Notes: generated from the sequence alone by a model not told the origin. 39,951 nucleotides of DNA from Halobacteriales archaeon QS_5_70_15 (GCA_003022005.1 PXRQ01000064.1:1-39951), one strand, 5' to 3'. Shown: positions 1-6,999, counted from the first letter of the stretch. A program made the numbers and translations.

Positions 1-1
1 T

Positions 2-1021
2 GAGTACTACTTCACCATCGTCGACTGTCCGGGCCACCGCGACTTCGTGAAGAACATGATCACGGGCGCGAGCCAGGCCGACAACGCCGTGCTCGTGGTC
101 GCCGCCGACGACGGCGTCCAGCCCCAGACCCAGGAGCACGTCTTCCTCGCGAAGACCCTGGGCATCGACGAACTCATCATCGCGGTCAACAAGATGGACC
201 TCGTCGACTACGAGGAGAGTCGCTACGACGAGACCGTCGAGGAGGTCAAGCAGCTCCTCAAGCAGGTCCGCTTCGACACGGAGGACGCGAGCTTCATCCC
301 GACCTCCGCGTTCGAGGGTGACAACGTCTCCGAGTCGTCCGACAACACGCCGTGGTACGACGGTGAGAGCCTGCTGGAGGCACTCAACAGCCTGCCGGAG
401 CCGCAGCCGCCGACGGACGCGCCGCTGCGCCTCCCCATCCAGGACGTCTACACCATCTCCGGCATCGGTACCGTGCCGGTCGGCCGCATCGAGACGGGTA
501 TCATGAGCCCCGGCAACAACGTCAGCTTCCAGCCCTCCGACGTCGGCGGCGAGGTCAAGACCGTCGAGATGCACCACGAGGAGGTCGACCAGGCCGGTCC
601 CGGTGACAACGTCGGCTTCAACGTCCGTGGTGTCGGCAAGGACGACATCCGCCGTGGCGACGTCTGTGGCCCGGCCGACGACCCGCCGACGGTCGCCGAG
701 ACCTTCCAGGCCCAGGTCGTCGTGATGCAGCACCCGTCCGTCATCACGGCCGGGTACACGCCGGTCTTCCACGCCCACACCGCGCAGGTCGCGTGTACCA
801 TCGAGTCCATCGACAAGAAGCTCGACCCCTCCTCCGGCGAGGTCGCCGAGGAGAACCCGGACTTCATCCAGTCCGGCGACGCCGCGGTCGTCACCGTGCG
901 CCCGCAGAAGCCCCTCAGCATCGAGCCGTCCTCCGAGATTCCGGAGCTCGGCTCGTTCGCCATCCGCGACATGGGCCAGACCATCGCCGCCGGGAAGGTC
1001 CTGAGCGTCGACGAGCGATAG
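2..1021 (+). CDS. tuf: Translation elongation factor EF-1 alpha (5' end outside window)
   Basis: GTPase that delivers aminoacyl-tRNA to the ribosome. The window opens inside the G domain. The G3 motif DCPGHRDF is visible at once, followed by the G4 motif NKMDLVDY, then the domain 2 and domain 3 beta-barrels, ending in [19 protein letters not shown] as expected for the family C-terminus. About 80-90 N-terminal residues, including the P-loop, lie upstream of the window. The stop TAG at 1019-1021 is followed after one base by the S10 start. EF-1 alpha followed by S10 is a standard archaeal arrangement, so co-transcription is likely. The frame is intact across the visible part. Confidence 0.97.
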   Translation, partial: EYYFTIVDCPGHRDFVKNMITGASQADNAVLVVAADDGVQPQTQEHVFLAKTLGIDELIIAVNKMDLVDYEESRYDETVEEVKQLLKQVRFDTEDASFIPTSAFEGDNVSESSDNTPWYDGESLLEALNSLPEPQPPTDAPLRLPIQDVYTISGIGTVPVGRIETGIMSPGNNVSFQPSDVGGEVKTVEMHHEEVDQAGPGDNVGFNVRGVGKDDIRRGDVCGPADDPPTVAETFQAQVVVMQHPSVITAGYTPVFHAHTAQVACTIESIDKKLDPSSGEVAEENPDFIQSGDAAVVTVRPQKPLSIEPSSEIPELGSFAIRDMGQTIAAGKVLSVDER

Positions 1022-1022
1022 A

Positions 1023-1331
1023 ATGCAGCAGGCACGCGTCCGTCTCGCGGGGACCAGCCCCGAGGACCTCGACGACATCTGCGACGATGTCCGCGAGATC
1101 GCGGACAACACGGGCGTCCAGCTGAGCGGCCCGGTGCCGCTCCCGACGAAGAAGCTGGAGATTCCGTCGCGCAAGTCCCCGGACGGCGAGGGGACCGCCA
1201 CGTGGGAGCACTGGGAGATGCGCGTCCACAAGCGGCTCATCGACATCGACGCCGACGAACGCGCGCTCCGCCAGCTCATGCGTATCCAGGTCCCGAACGA
1301 CGTCTCCATCGAGATCGTCCTCGAGGACTGA
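1023..1331 (+). CDS. rpsJ: 30S ribosomal protein S10
   Basis: Small-subunit ribosomal protein S10 (uS10), 102 residues, the usual archaeal length. The N-terminus [18 protein letters not shown], the central loop [17 protein letters not shown] and the C-terminus [16 protein letters not shown] are characteristic. The ATG is one base after the EF-1 alpha stop, so translation is probably coupled in an EF-1A/S10 operon. A 7-bp perfect hairpin follows directly after the stop codon. Confidence 0.97.
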   Translation: MQQARVRLAGTSPEDLDDICDDVREIADNTGVQLSGPVPLPTKKLEIPSRKSPDGEGTATWEHWEMRVHKRLIDIDADERALRQLMRIQVPNDVSIEIVLED

Positions 1332-1400
1332 GTGCTCGCCTTACGAGCACGAAGGCCGGAAGGCGCCCCGCGTCTTCCCGGAGAAGCGCCACGCGGGCGC
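1332..1400 (+). terminator. Two hairpins after the EF-1A/S10 operon
   Basis: GTGCTCG at 1332-1338 pairs perfectly with CGAGCAC at 1344-1350 across a 5-base loop. A second GC-rich stem pairs 1363-1373 with 1391-1400 (one bulged C). Neither is followed by the oligo-T tract that usually marks archaeal intrinsic termination, so a role in 3'-end formation or mRNA protection is only inferred. The segment does not fold as a tRNA by eye. Confidence 0.35.
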
Positions 1401-1474
1401 GAGGGCCGGCGGACCCGTCAGGCGGCAAGAGACGGTGACCCCCGGCCCGATTCTTCTCCCGTCGCTGCCCCCCG

Positions 1475-1735
1475 TCAGCGGCCGGTCCGTGACGAGCCCG
1501 CAGCGCCACGACCGGGCGTTCCGGGGTCGCGGCCCTCGTCACAGAGCCGCACGGTCCGTCGCCGGCCCTCCCCCGGCGGCAGCGTCACCTCGGCCGTCCC
1601 GTGCTCGCTCACCAGCCGGACGGTCGTCCGGGTCGTCGTGTCGACGGCGAGGTCGAGGTCGCGGGTCGCGTCCAGCGCCGCCTCGTCGACCCAGACGGTC
1701 AGTGCCGACACGTCCTCCAGGGCGACTGGAGGGGC
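1475..1735 (-). pseudogene. 3' fragment of an unrecognised haloarchaeal gene
   Basis: On the minus strand about 80 codons have haloarchaeal coding character. They read acidic and beta-strand-like (EDVSALTVWVDEAAL, then DLDLAVDTTTRTTVRL) and end at a stop at 1475-1477. Upstream of about 1735 the same frame turns into arginine/proline-rich nonsense antisense to the neighbouring plus-strand gene, and no start codon or signal peptide is seen. It looks like the C-terminal remnant of a gene whose 5' part is gone. The family is not recognised. Confidence 0.4.
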
Positions 1736-1776
1736 CGCTTCCACTCGACGCTCCGCTCGATGTGTGGCTTCGGGTC

Positions 1777-2469
1777 GGTCCCCGTCCCGTCGGGCGACGA
1801 GCGGGCCGGGGCCTCGTTCGCGCCCGGCGTCGACGAGACGGGCATCTACGACGCCGACGCGCTGCTCGACGCCCACTTCGGGCGGCTGGCGAACACCTCG
1901 TACACGGTCCGGCTGTCGTCGGTCCGGCGTGCCCGGGACGGATCGCTGCTGGCGCGCCACGACCGGACCCTCCGGGTCGCCGGGGACGACCGGTTCCACT
2001 ACGTCCTGACCGTCGAGCAGCACGACGGGCGGGACCGCCGCATCGAACGCTGGCGGGCGGACGGCGAGGCGTACACGACGGTCACGGTCGGGAACGACAC
2101 CACCTACCGACCCCTCACCCGACCGGCGCCGCCCGGGCTCGTGACGCAGGCGGAACTCCGCCGCCTGTTCCGGTTCGTCCCCTCGCGGCTCTCCGACACG
2201 GGGGGCAGGCCGACACTGCCCGATACCGCGTGACCGGCGGGCCCAGGGACCTGCCGCCGCTGTCGAACGTCAGCTACACCCTCCGCCTCACGGACGGGGG
2301 CCTCATCCGCTCGTACAACGTCACGTACGTCACCACCCGGCAGGACCAGCCTCGGCAGGTGACCGTCGACGCGTCGTTCTCCGCCGTCGGCACGACGACG
2401 GTGGACCCGCCGTCACGTGACGCTCCCGGGGCCAACACGTCGGCAACCGGTGACGAGGCCGGAGCGTGA
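1777..2469 (+). pseudogene. Truncated and frameshifted DUF7537-like lipoprotein gene
   Basis: The plus strand encodes FAPGVDETGIYDADALLDAH, then NTSYTVRLSS, then a run of short beta-strands and RAPPGLVTQ-like features, resembling the haloarchaeal DUF7537 lipoprotein family. The signal peptide and lipobox expected at the N-terminus are missing; upstream codons are antisense to another gene fragment. Near 2200 the frame changes in a run of six G: the upstream frame stops at 2233, while the continuation (PPLSNVSYTLRLTDGGLIRSYNVTY) is one frame away and ends at 2469. Restoring one G would reconnect them. The family name is from recall. Confidence 0.55.
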
Positions 2470-2554
2470 CCGGCGTCGAGAGGCCGGCCGTCATTTCAAC
2501 GGCCGAATAATCCGGCCGTGGACTCAGAAGGGACGCGGGGGTATCTCAACCGAC

Positions 2555-2773
2555 ATGGACGAGGCGCTAGAGGCCACTGAGCCTCCCGAGGAGACCGAGA
2601 GAGGGAGTCCGCTGGTGACCCTCTGTCGGGTCGTCGGCCTGCTCACGATCGCCACCGGCGTCGGCCTGTGGCTGTTCGCCAGCATGGAGTTCCTCTGGGT
2701 GCCCGCGTTCCTCGCCGTCGTGGGGGTCCTGTTCCTCACGGTCCCCGGCATCGCCCTCGAGCTGCTCGGCTAG
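2555..2773 (+). CDS. Small two-helix membrane protein
   Basis: 72 residues. A short acidic N-terminus (MDEALEATEPPEETERG) is followed by two hydrophobic segments, about residues 20-44 (VTLCRVVGLLTIATGVGLWLF) and 48-70 (LWVPAFLAVVGVLFLTVPGIAL). The ATG at 2555 is chosen because the ORF upstream of it is not coding-like. No function is recognised. The gene ends 48 bp before the tRNA-Ala gene and outside the cassette array, so it belongs to the chromosomal side. Confidence 0.6.
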   Translation: MDEALEATEPPEETERGSPLVTLCRVVGLLTIATGVGLWLFASMEFLWVPAFLAVVGVLFLTVPGIALELLG

Positions 2774-2821
2774 TCGGGGAAACGGAATCCTCAAGTGAGC
2801 CGCTCGACTTCTCCCGGATGC

Positions 2822-2893
2822 GGGCTCGTAGATCAGCGGCAGATCGCTTCCTTCGCAAGGAAGAGGCCCGGGGTTCAAATCCCCGCGAGTCCA
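2822..2893 (+). tRNA. tRNA-Ala (anticodon CGC)
   Basis: 72-nt cloverleaf. Acceptor stem GGGCTCG pairs with CGAGTCC (one G-T), the anticodon stem CTTCC/GGAAG holds loop TTCGCAA with anticodon CGC, and the T arm is CGGGG-TTCAAAT-CCCCG, with discriminator A at 2893. CCA is not encoded. Its last 16 nt are repeated downstream with one mismatch at 5152-5167 and 6062-6077, marking it as the integration site of the cassettes that follow. Confidence 0.93.
2878..2893 (+). repeat. att core copy 1 (inside tRNA-Ala)
   Basis: AATCCCCGCGAGTCCA is the 3' part of the T arm plus the acceptor strand of the tRNA. It matches the two downstream copies at 15 of 16 positions (C instead of G at the seventh base). 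The next five bases, CTTCC, are also shared with the junction at 5168. Confidence 0.85.
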
Positions 2894-2911
2894 CTTCCAC
2901 CACATCCTCCG

Positions 2912-2923
2912 TTTTCGGTTTTT
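2912..2923 (+). terminator. Oligo-T tract after tRNA-Ala, supplied by cassette A
   Basis: TTTT at 2912-2915 and TTTTT at 2919-2923 lie about 20 nt past the tRNA 3' end and can act as an archaeal T-rich terminator. Cassette B has a T6 tract (5183-5188) at nearly the same distance from its own att core. This suggests each cassette end restores termination for the tRNA it enters (inference). Confidence 0.4.
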
Positions 2924-2967
2924 AGCGCCTCTAACGCCATCTAAGCACACAGTTACTGAATCCGGTG

Positions 2968-3053
2968 AGAATTCGTTACGATTCGTGACGAGGGTCATTG
3001 CTGGCTTCGATTCGCGTGACGCAAGATGATAGTGCGATAATCAATCGGCCGTT
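2968..3053 (+). repeat. Left-end repeat of cassette A
   Basis: Aligned with 5243-5333. Shared blocks include AGAATTCGTTACGA, a GGGTCATTGCTGGCTTCGAT block, CGCGTGACGCA and GTGCGATAATCAATCGGCC. It contains two tandem 9-mers of form TCGTNACGA spaced 10 bp apart, resembling recombinase arm sites or an operator. Confidence 0.8.
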
Positions 3054-3077
3054 GATGATCTCAGAATAGCTGGCTGC

Positions 3078-3200
3078 TCACTGCTCGTCCGTCTTCAACT
3101 GTTCAAGCCGGGATTCGGATTCCTCGTCATCAACGTCACCTCGTGCATACTCTCGCTTTAACGAGGCTCTCGCGTGGTCTTTTCGACCGGCTTTCGAGAG
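3078..3200 (-). pseudogene. SHOCT-domain tail detached by frameshift from the halocyanin gene
   Basis: The minus strand in this frame encodes LKREYARGDVDDEESESRL, a typical SHOCT (short C-terminal domain) sequence, ending at 3078. It has no plausible start of its own. Directly upstream, in the neighbouring frame, the halocyanin ORF ends with a transmembrane helix and basic residues (GYWLSRQHSRKP). The natural protein was probably cupredoxin, membrane helix, then SHOCT; one indel near 3190-3215 separates the parts. Confidence 0.55.
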
Positions 3201-4201
3201 TGTTGACGGGAAAGCCAGTACCCGAGTCCACCGACGACACCAAGAGCCGTCGTGAGAACTCCTGCAGGAACGAGCATCCGCCACCCGTGGCTGTCTCCAG
3301 TCATCATAGGGGGTCGGGACTCTCCCATGCAACCGTCACCACCCATACCGCTTCCCTCGGTCCCACCACTGACTTGTCCCTGTGTAACGATCGTATCGCT
3401 TTCAGGGACATCTCCGTCAGGGATCGGGGTTGCTTCTGCCGGCCCGCCGGGCTCGCCGACGACGATTCGTCCGGTCATTCCCATTGATTTGTGTGGGAGA
3501 CAGTAGTAATCATAGGTTCCGGGCGTGTCGAACGTGTATTCGAACGCGCCCTCCGATAACGTCCCGCTATCGAATGGGGCCGCGTCGGACGGAATGCGGT
3601 TTCTATAGGCAGTGATGGAGTGCGATCCGGCGTCGATCTCGAACCGGACAGTCGTGCCCGGTTCAACTGCCAACCCGACCGGATCGAAATAGTTGTTTCC
3701 TACCGACACCGTCGGTGTCTCCCGGGCGGTGACGGTTCCGGACACGGCCGCCGTTGCGACGAGCCCGCTGCCGAGCGCTCCGAGGAACTGCCGTCTACTC
3801 CGTTCGGCTCCGGCCTCAAGGGTCGATTCGCGCTCACTCATCGTTGATCCCTCTAGACGGGAACCACTGTTCGCGTGCGTCTGCAGTCGGTCCCGTCGAT
3901 TCTCGAACTCCGTTTCCGGGAGGTCCCCGCGAGCATACGCGGCACGGAGTTCGTCAAGTCCCCGGTCTGTCTCTTGCTCGCTCCTCCCACCGATCCCGGT
4001 GTAGAGGACGTACACGGCGCTGCCGGAGATAATCAGCGGAATGACGGGCAGTAGTATCCGCCAGCCGCCAGCGTGACCCGGCATCCCTCCCACGCCCGAG
4101 AGTCCGAGTAGGACCGTCACGCTCATCATCAGGACAGGGATTGCCAAGAGGACTGCAACGACCGTTGCAATCGTCCTGATTCCGGAATCGTCACGAGTCA
4201 T
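3158..4201 (-). CDS. SHOCT membrane protein fused in frame to a Tat-exported halocyanin (type 1 copper)
   Basis: 347 codons without a stop, apparently two genes. Residues 1-120: two membrane helices (about 8-34 and 47-69), then a SHOCT motif (LRAAYARGDLPETEFENRR). From about residue 120 a second protein begins at an internal ATG (3842) with a purine-rich GAGG just upstream. It has a Tat signal (SRRQFLGALGSG), then a cupredoxin domain with copper ligands His (GSHSITAY), Cys (DYYCLPH), His and Met (KSMGM), then a C-terminal helix (MLVPAGVLTTALGVVGG). Halocyanins are membrane-attached blue-copper electron carriers. A Tat signal in mid-protein would be odd, so the internal start is probably used for the copper protein. 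The SHOCT tail expected after the last helix lies out of frame at 3078-3200. Confidence 0.75.
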   Translation of the reverse strand: MTRDDSGIRTIATVVAVLLAIPVLMMSVTVLLGLSGVGGMPGHAGGWRILLPVIPLIISGSAVYVLYTGIGGRSEQETDRGLDELRAAYARGDLPETEFENRRDRLQTHANSGSRLEGSTMSERESTLEAGAERSRRQFLGALGSGLVATAAVSGTVTARETPTVSVGNNYFDPVGLAVEPGTTVRFEIDAGSHSITAYRNRIPSDAAPFDSGTLSEGAFEYTFDTPGTYDYYCLPHKSMGMTGRIVVGEPGGPAEATPIPDGDVPESDTIVTQGQVSGGTEGSGMGGDGCMGESRPPMMTGDSHGWRMLVPAGVLTTALGVVGGLGYWLSRQHSRKPVEKTTREPR

Positions 4202-4443
4202 CGGTAGTCACCCGCGAACCCTGGAACCGGTATCTCCATGCGGACAGAAGTGATCGGCGTACTGTATCTGCAGCCACGGTCGGTGTGGTGTTGCATCAAG
4301 TGTCACCTCGACAGTCCCTATGGGGTATCGGTGGTTAGGGGTGTGGGTGTAAATATGACGAGGAGAAGGCCCGAGAGTGTTTGTACGGTGCTCTAATCGT
4401 TTCTCACTATCGAGACCGTTTGTCCAGCCGGAATCCGGGCAGC

Positions 4444-5019
4444 TCAGAGTCGGTTGTCGATGTCGTCGGCGGGATACGCGCGGTAGGTCCGCCCCTGCGA
4501 TTCCCGATACAGCAAGCCGCGGTCTTCGAGATCGGTCACTGTTTGACTGACTTTGCTTCTGGAAAAGCCCGAACGGTCCCGGATCTTCGTCTGCGTCAGT
4601 CCTGGTGACTCGATAACTGGTTCGAGTATTCTGCGTTCATCGTCCGGGAGCACATCCAGGAGTGTGTGTCCCGCTCCGGGTTCCGATTGCTCTGTTTCGG
4701 TTGTCTCTCCCGTCGTGGATTCGGTTGCGTCCGTCGTATCGGGTCCGTCTTCAGGTTCGTGTGACTCGCCAGTCCGGATTGGATCACCAGTTCGTGTCTC
4801 GAACACTTCGCTGCGGACAAAGACGTAGACACCCCCGACGATACTGACAATGAGGAGACTCATGAAGAGCGGCCCGATCACGGCCATCACCGGAACCGAA
4901 TCCATCTCACTGCTCATCGGTCCGCCGGTCAGATGCAGTTGAATCACACTGATGACTCCCACGAGCAGAATGCAGACAATGACCATACCCATAGCAATGT
5001 CGGCCTGCTTCCGGTTCAT
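4444..5019 (-). CDS. Membrane-anchored winged-helix transcription regulator
   Basis: 191 residues from the ATG at 5019; the 25 codons upstream read as non-coding. Two helices (MGMVIVCILLVGVISVI; VIGPLFMSLLIVSIVGGVYVFV) are followed by an acidic Thr/Glu-rich linker and a C-terminal winged helix (LLDVLPDDERRILEPVIESPGLTQTKI, then SRSKVSQTVTDLEDRGLL), of the type found in haloarchaeal DUF7343 proteins. The topology places the DNA-binding domain in the cytoplasm next to the membrane. It is the gene upstream of the SHOCT/halocyanin frame on the same strand and could regulate it (inference). It lies inside cassette A. Confidence 0.75.
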   Translation of the reverse strand: MNRKQADIAMGMVIVCILLVGVISVIQLHLTGGPMSSEMDSVPVMAVIGPLFMSLLIVSIVGGVYVFVRSEVFETRTGDPIRTGESHEPEDGPDTTDATESTTGETTETEQSEPGAGHTLLDVLPDDERRILEPVIESPGLTQTKIRDRSGFSRSKVSQTVTDLEDRGLLYRESQGRTYRAYPADDIDNRL

Positions 5020-5104
5020 GACGGTTCTTCTTACTGTTTGAGCCACGGCACTACGTATTATTTGTTGGGTTCGACAACCAAAAGACGGGGTCACAAGTCG
5101 ATTG

Positions 5105-5167
5105 GCCAGACAGCGCGGGGATTAAACTGATATTTTGAAACGGTGTAACGGAATCCCGGCGAGTCCA
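5105..5167 (+). repeat. Right-end repeat of cassette A, ending in att core copy 2
   Basis: 63 bp matching 6015-6077 at 59 of 63 positions by eye. It starts GCCAGACAGC, contains GGGGATTAAAC and TTTGAAACGGTGTAACGG, and ends with the core AATCCCGGCGAGTCCA at 5152-5167. The high identity, with no gene in it, suggests an integrase-recognised element end. Confidence 0.85.
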
Positions 5168-5242
5168 CTTCCCCCTTATCTGTTTTTTCGGGCGTTTCAG
5201 GACCTATACCGCCACCAGAGTATGTCATTACTGGAACCGGGA

Positions 5243-5333
5243 AGAATTCGTTACGAGTCGTGACGGGGGTCATTGCTGGCTTCGATCCGCGTGACGCACA
5301 CCAGACGGCAGTGCGATAATCAATCGGCCATTG
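5243..5333 (+). repeat. Left-end repeat of cassette B
   Basis: Partner of 2968-3053, with a few substitutions and a short length difference between the GTGACGCA and GTGCGATAATC blocks. It lies about 75 bp inside the cassette boundary, as in cassette A. Confidence 0.8.
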
Positions 5334-5349
5334 CCCCCGATATGATACC

Positions 5350-5667
5350 CTATAGTCCTAATGAGATACGAATAGCGTCCTCGATTTCTTCCATCTGAGA
5401 CGGGGAGACGGTACCGTACTTGTCAACTATTCGTTCTTCGATGTCAACCGTGCGGATCTGATCCAGTTGAACGTGCGAGTCCTTGAACGGGTAGTTCGTA
5501 TGTCCGCCGGAGATCGGCGCAATGATCGTCGTTACTGAGTGTTTGTTTCCGACGTCGTTCTGGATAACGACTGCTGGACGGGTCTTGTAAATCTCCCCAC
5601 CCCGGGTGTCGTCATCGCTTGGGCCACCGAGGTCAACACTGACGATGTCCCCTCTTCGGACTCTCAT
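5350..5667 (-). CDS. MazF/PemK-type mRNA interferase toxin
   Basis: 105 residues. N-terminal VRRGDIVSVDLGGP, GGEIYKTRPAVVIQND and TTIIAPISGG are the hallmarks of the MazF/PemK/CcdB-fold endoribonucleases, and the length is usual. The start overlaps the antitoxin stop by 4 bp (ATGA), giving the normal antitoxin-first order. The pair fills cassette B, so it likely stabilises the integrated element by post-segregational killing (inference). Regulation would be by the antitoxin, or the complex, binding upstream of 5900. Confidence 0.88.
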   Translation of the reverse strand: MRVRRGDIVSVDLGGPSDDDTRGGEIYKTRPAVVIQNDVGNKHSVTTIIAPISGGHTNYPFKDSHVQLDQIRTVDIEERIVDKYGTVSPSQMEEIEDAIRISLGL

Positions 5668-5900
5668 TCGTGGTCCGGATGGTCGCCGAGCTGTTCGTTT
5701 GCTTCAACCGAGACGCCACTCCACTCGGTGCTCGTCTCGGCTGCGTGGGCAGTGTTCTCTTTATACGCCTCTGCAAGCTCTGTCTCCGTCGGCTCCATCC
5801 GCTCGTCAATCGCTTCTTGAACGAGCTGAGAGAGGTTGACTCCTGCTTCATCCACCCACTCCGACTGGTCCTCCCGGATCGTGACGTTCTTTCGTTCCAT
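5664..5900 (-). CDS. Ribbon-helix-helix antitoxin
   Basis: 78 residues from the ATG at 5900; upstream codons have no coding character. The N-terminus, NVTIREDQSEWVDEAGVN then LSQLVQEAIDERM, fits a CopG/CcdA-like ribbon-helix-helix DNA-binding fold: one beta strand followed by two helices. The acidic, disordered-looking C-terminus would wrap the toxin. It is translationally coupled to the MazF-type toxin by an ATGA overlap. The short upstream region within cassette B (5901-6014) must hold the promoter. Confidence 0.8.
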   Translation of the reverse strand: MERKNVTIREDQSEWVDEAGVNLSQLVQEAIDERMEPTETELAEAYKENTAHAAETSTEWSGVSVEANEQLGDHPDHE

Positions 5901-6014
5901 ATTGGTGTGTACTAAGTGTGTATGCAGGGAACTCCTATCAGAACTTGTGGGATCGCCAGTCAAACACTGCAAGCGATGTCTATGGCGTCACCGTAACCGA
6001 CCGTCAGCCTAATC

Positions 6015-6077
6015 GCCAGACAGCACGGGGATTAAACGGATTCTTTGAAACGGTGTAACGGAATCCCGGCGAGTCCA
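6015..6077 (+). repeat. Right-end repeat of cassette B, ending in att core copy 3
   Basis: Second copy of the 63-bp right end, with core AATCCCGGCGAGTCCA at 6062-6077. The sequence beyond it is unrelated to the start of either cassette, so this is the outer attR-like boundary. Confidence 0.85.
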
Positions 6078-6999
6078 TCTGCTTCGCTCGTCTTCTCGAA
6101 TTATTCCCGTCAGTGGGGACTCTCCCAACGCGCCATCGTTAGTACGACGAGAGCGGCGAAGAAACCCGGAGAACGCGCGAGCTACTAACGTCGGGTTGGC
6201 CACCCCTGCGCTGTCCTGCTTTCGGCCGGATCTGTCTGAGAGGAAACGGGGGTCAACGTGGGGGTTTGCGGGAGCGGTACCGGTAGTTATTCGTCCATCA
6301 GCGAGTTCTACGGCTGGCGAATCAGCCCGGGACGGCGGCGCTCGGTGATGGGGTGATTGTCGGCGGTGGAGGGCAAACCGCGAGGGCCGTTCACTGTTCC
6401 GAGGCTCACACGGCCCATGGCGGCAGACGCCACGCTACACAGGGGTGGTCGGGCGTGGCCGACCCATCGTTCAACTGTATTAAACGTTATGTCGCGAACA
6501 ACCCCGAGTGGTGGTCCAACCAGCACTTCGTGACGCTGTCCGAGTCATCGGCGCGAACCGTGCCCGGAATCGCGGGCCAGCCCGTCTGGTTCTTTCGGTA
6601 GAGCTGGCAGATATGGCCGGAGGTCCGGGGAATCGACAGCCGAAAGACGCCTCGGCCCCCAACTCGCCGACGGCGTGGCCAGTTTCGGGTACGAACACAG
6701 TGGGCGTCGCGTCTGGGACTACGTTCGCTGCTGTCACCTCGATCACTAGTGGCGATGTCGTCCGGCCTCACAACTGCTACATGTCGTGTTCGTTCGACGC
6801 ACGCACACCGATCCCCCCTGCGATGACCCGTGGCTCCTCCCGGGGACGGGCGGTCCGGACGCGTGGCCGGACGGCCGTCTACGCCACATCGGAGCGGCCC
6901 GCAACTGACAGACCGCCCGCTGCAACGGTTGTACAACAGTTGCGCGAGCGCAACCATCTCGCGGGTCTATGCTCCCTCCGGTCGGCCGGTCCGAGCGCA
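6078..6999. other. 920-bp stretch without a supported gene
   Basis: Both strands carry only arginine/serine-rich reading frames with no haloarchaeal acidic bias, recognisable motif or plausible start. The long plus-strand frame that enters the next gene from 6508 looks non-coding before about 7000. The one clear signal is the palindrome at 6922-6943. This may be degraded DNA on the outer side of the cassette array. Confidence 0.5.
6922..6943. promoter_or_regulatory. 22-bp near-perfect palindrome (operator-like)
   Basis: GCAAC-G-GTTGTACAAC-A-GTTGC: the central 10 bp are a perfect palindrome and the outer 5-bp arms pair perfectly; only one symmetric pair (G/A) mismatches. It lies 57 bp upstream of the GTG start at 7000, a fitting place for a homodimeric regulator of that gene. 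The cognate regulator is unknown. Confidence 0.55.

Larger units (their letters stand above)
2894..5167. mobile_element. Cassette A: tRNA-Ala-integrated, integrase-less element
   Basis: About 2.27 kb bounded on the left by the tRNA-Ala 3' end and on the right by a copy of that end at 5152-5167. It contains a SHOCT/halocyanin reading frame and a membrane winged-helix regulator, both on the minus strand. Its base composition is visibly less GC-rich than the surroundings. Its left end (2968-3053) and right end (5105-5167) are repeated in cassette B. No recombinase gene is present, so movement would need an integrase in trans, or this is a remnant. Confidence 0.75.
5168..6077. mobile_element. Cassette B: minimal toxin-antitoxin cassette in tandem with cassette A
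   Basis: 910 bp between the att-like core at 5152-5167 and the copy at 6062-6077. It begins CTTCC just as cassette A does after the tRNA, then has an oligo-T tract, the shared left-end repeat (5243-5333), a MazF/antitoxin pair on the minus strand and the shared right-end repeat (6015-6077). The flank after 6077 (TCTGC) differs from the cassette start, consistent with chromosomal DNA. No integrase is present. Confidence 0.75.

Noticed and set aside
1332..1440. Possible tRNA or stable RNA after S10
   Set aside because: Two stems are present but no anticodon arm, T-loop GTTCAA-like sequence or acceptor pairing could be found.
2567..2998. Minus-strand reading frame across tRNA-Ala, and a similar one at 5091-5273
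   Set aside because: Its middle is the antisense of the tRNA, a common false ORF. The shared start (MTxVTxRNEFxP) only reflects the cassette left-end repeat being read in the same frame twice.
6009..6203. 64-codon minus-strand frame at the outer att site
   Set aside because: It reads through the att repeat and arginine-rich flank without coding bias, so it is not supported as a gene.
6508..6999. N-terminal extension of the DUF7282-like protein
   Set aside because: The 164 extra residues are Arg/Ser/Pro-rich, lack acidic bias and would place the Tat signal in mid-protein.
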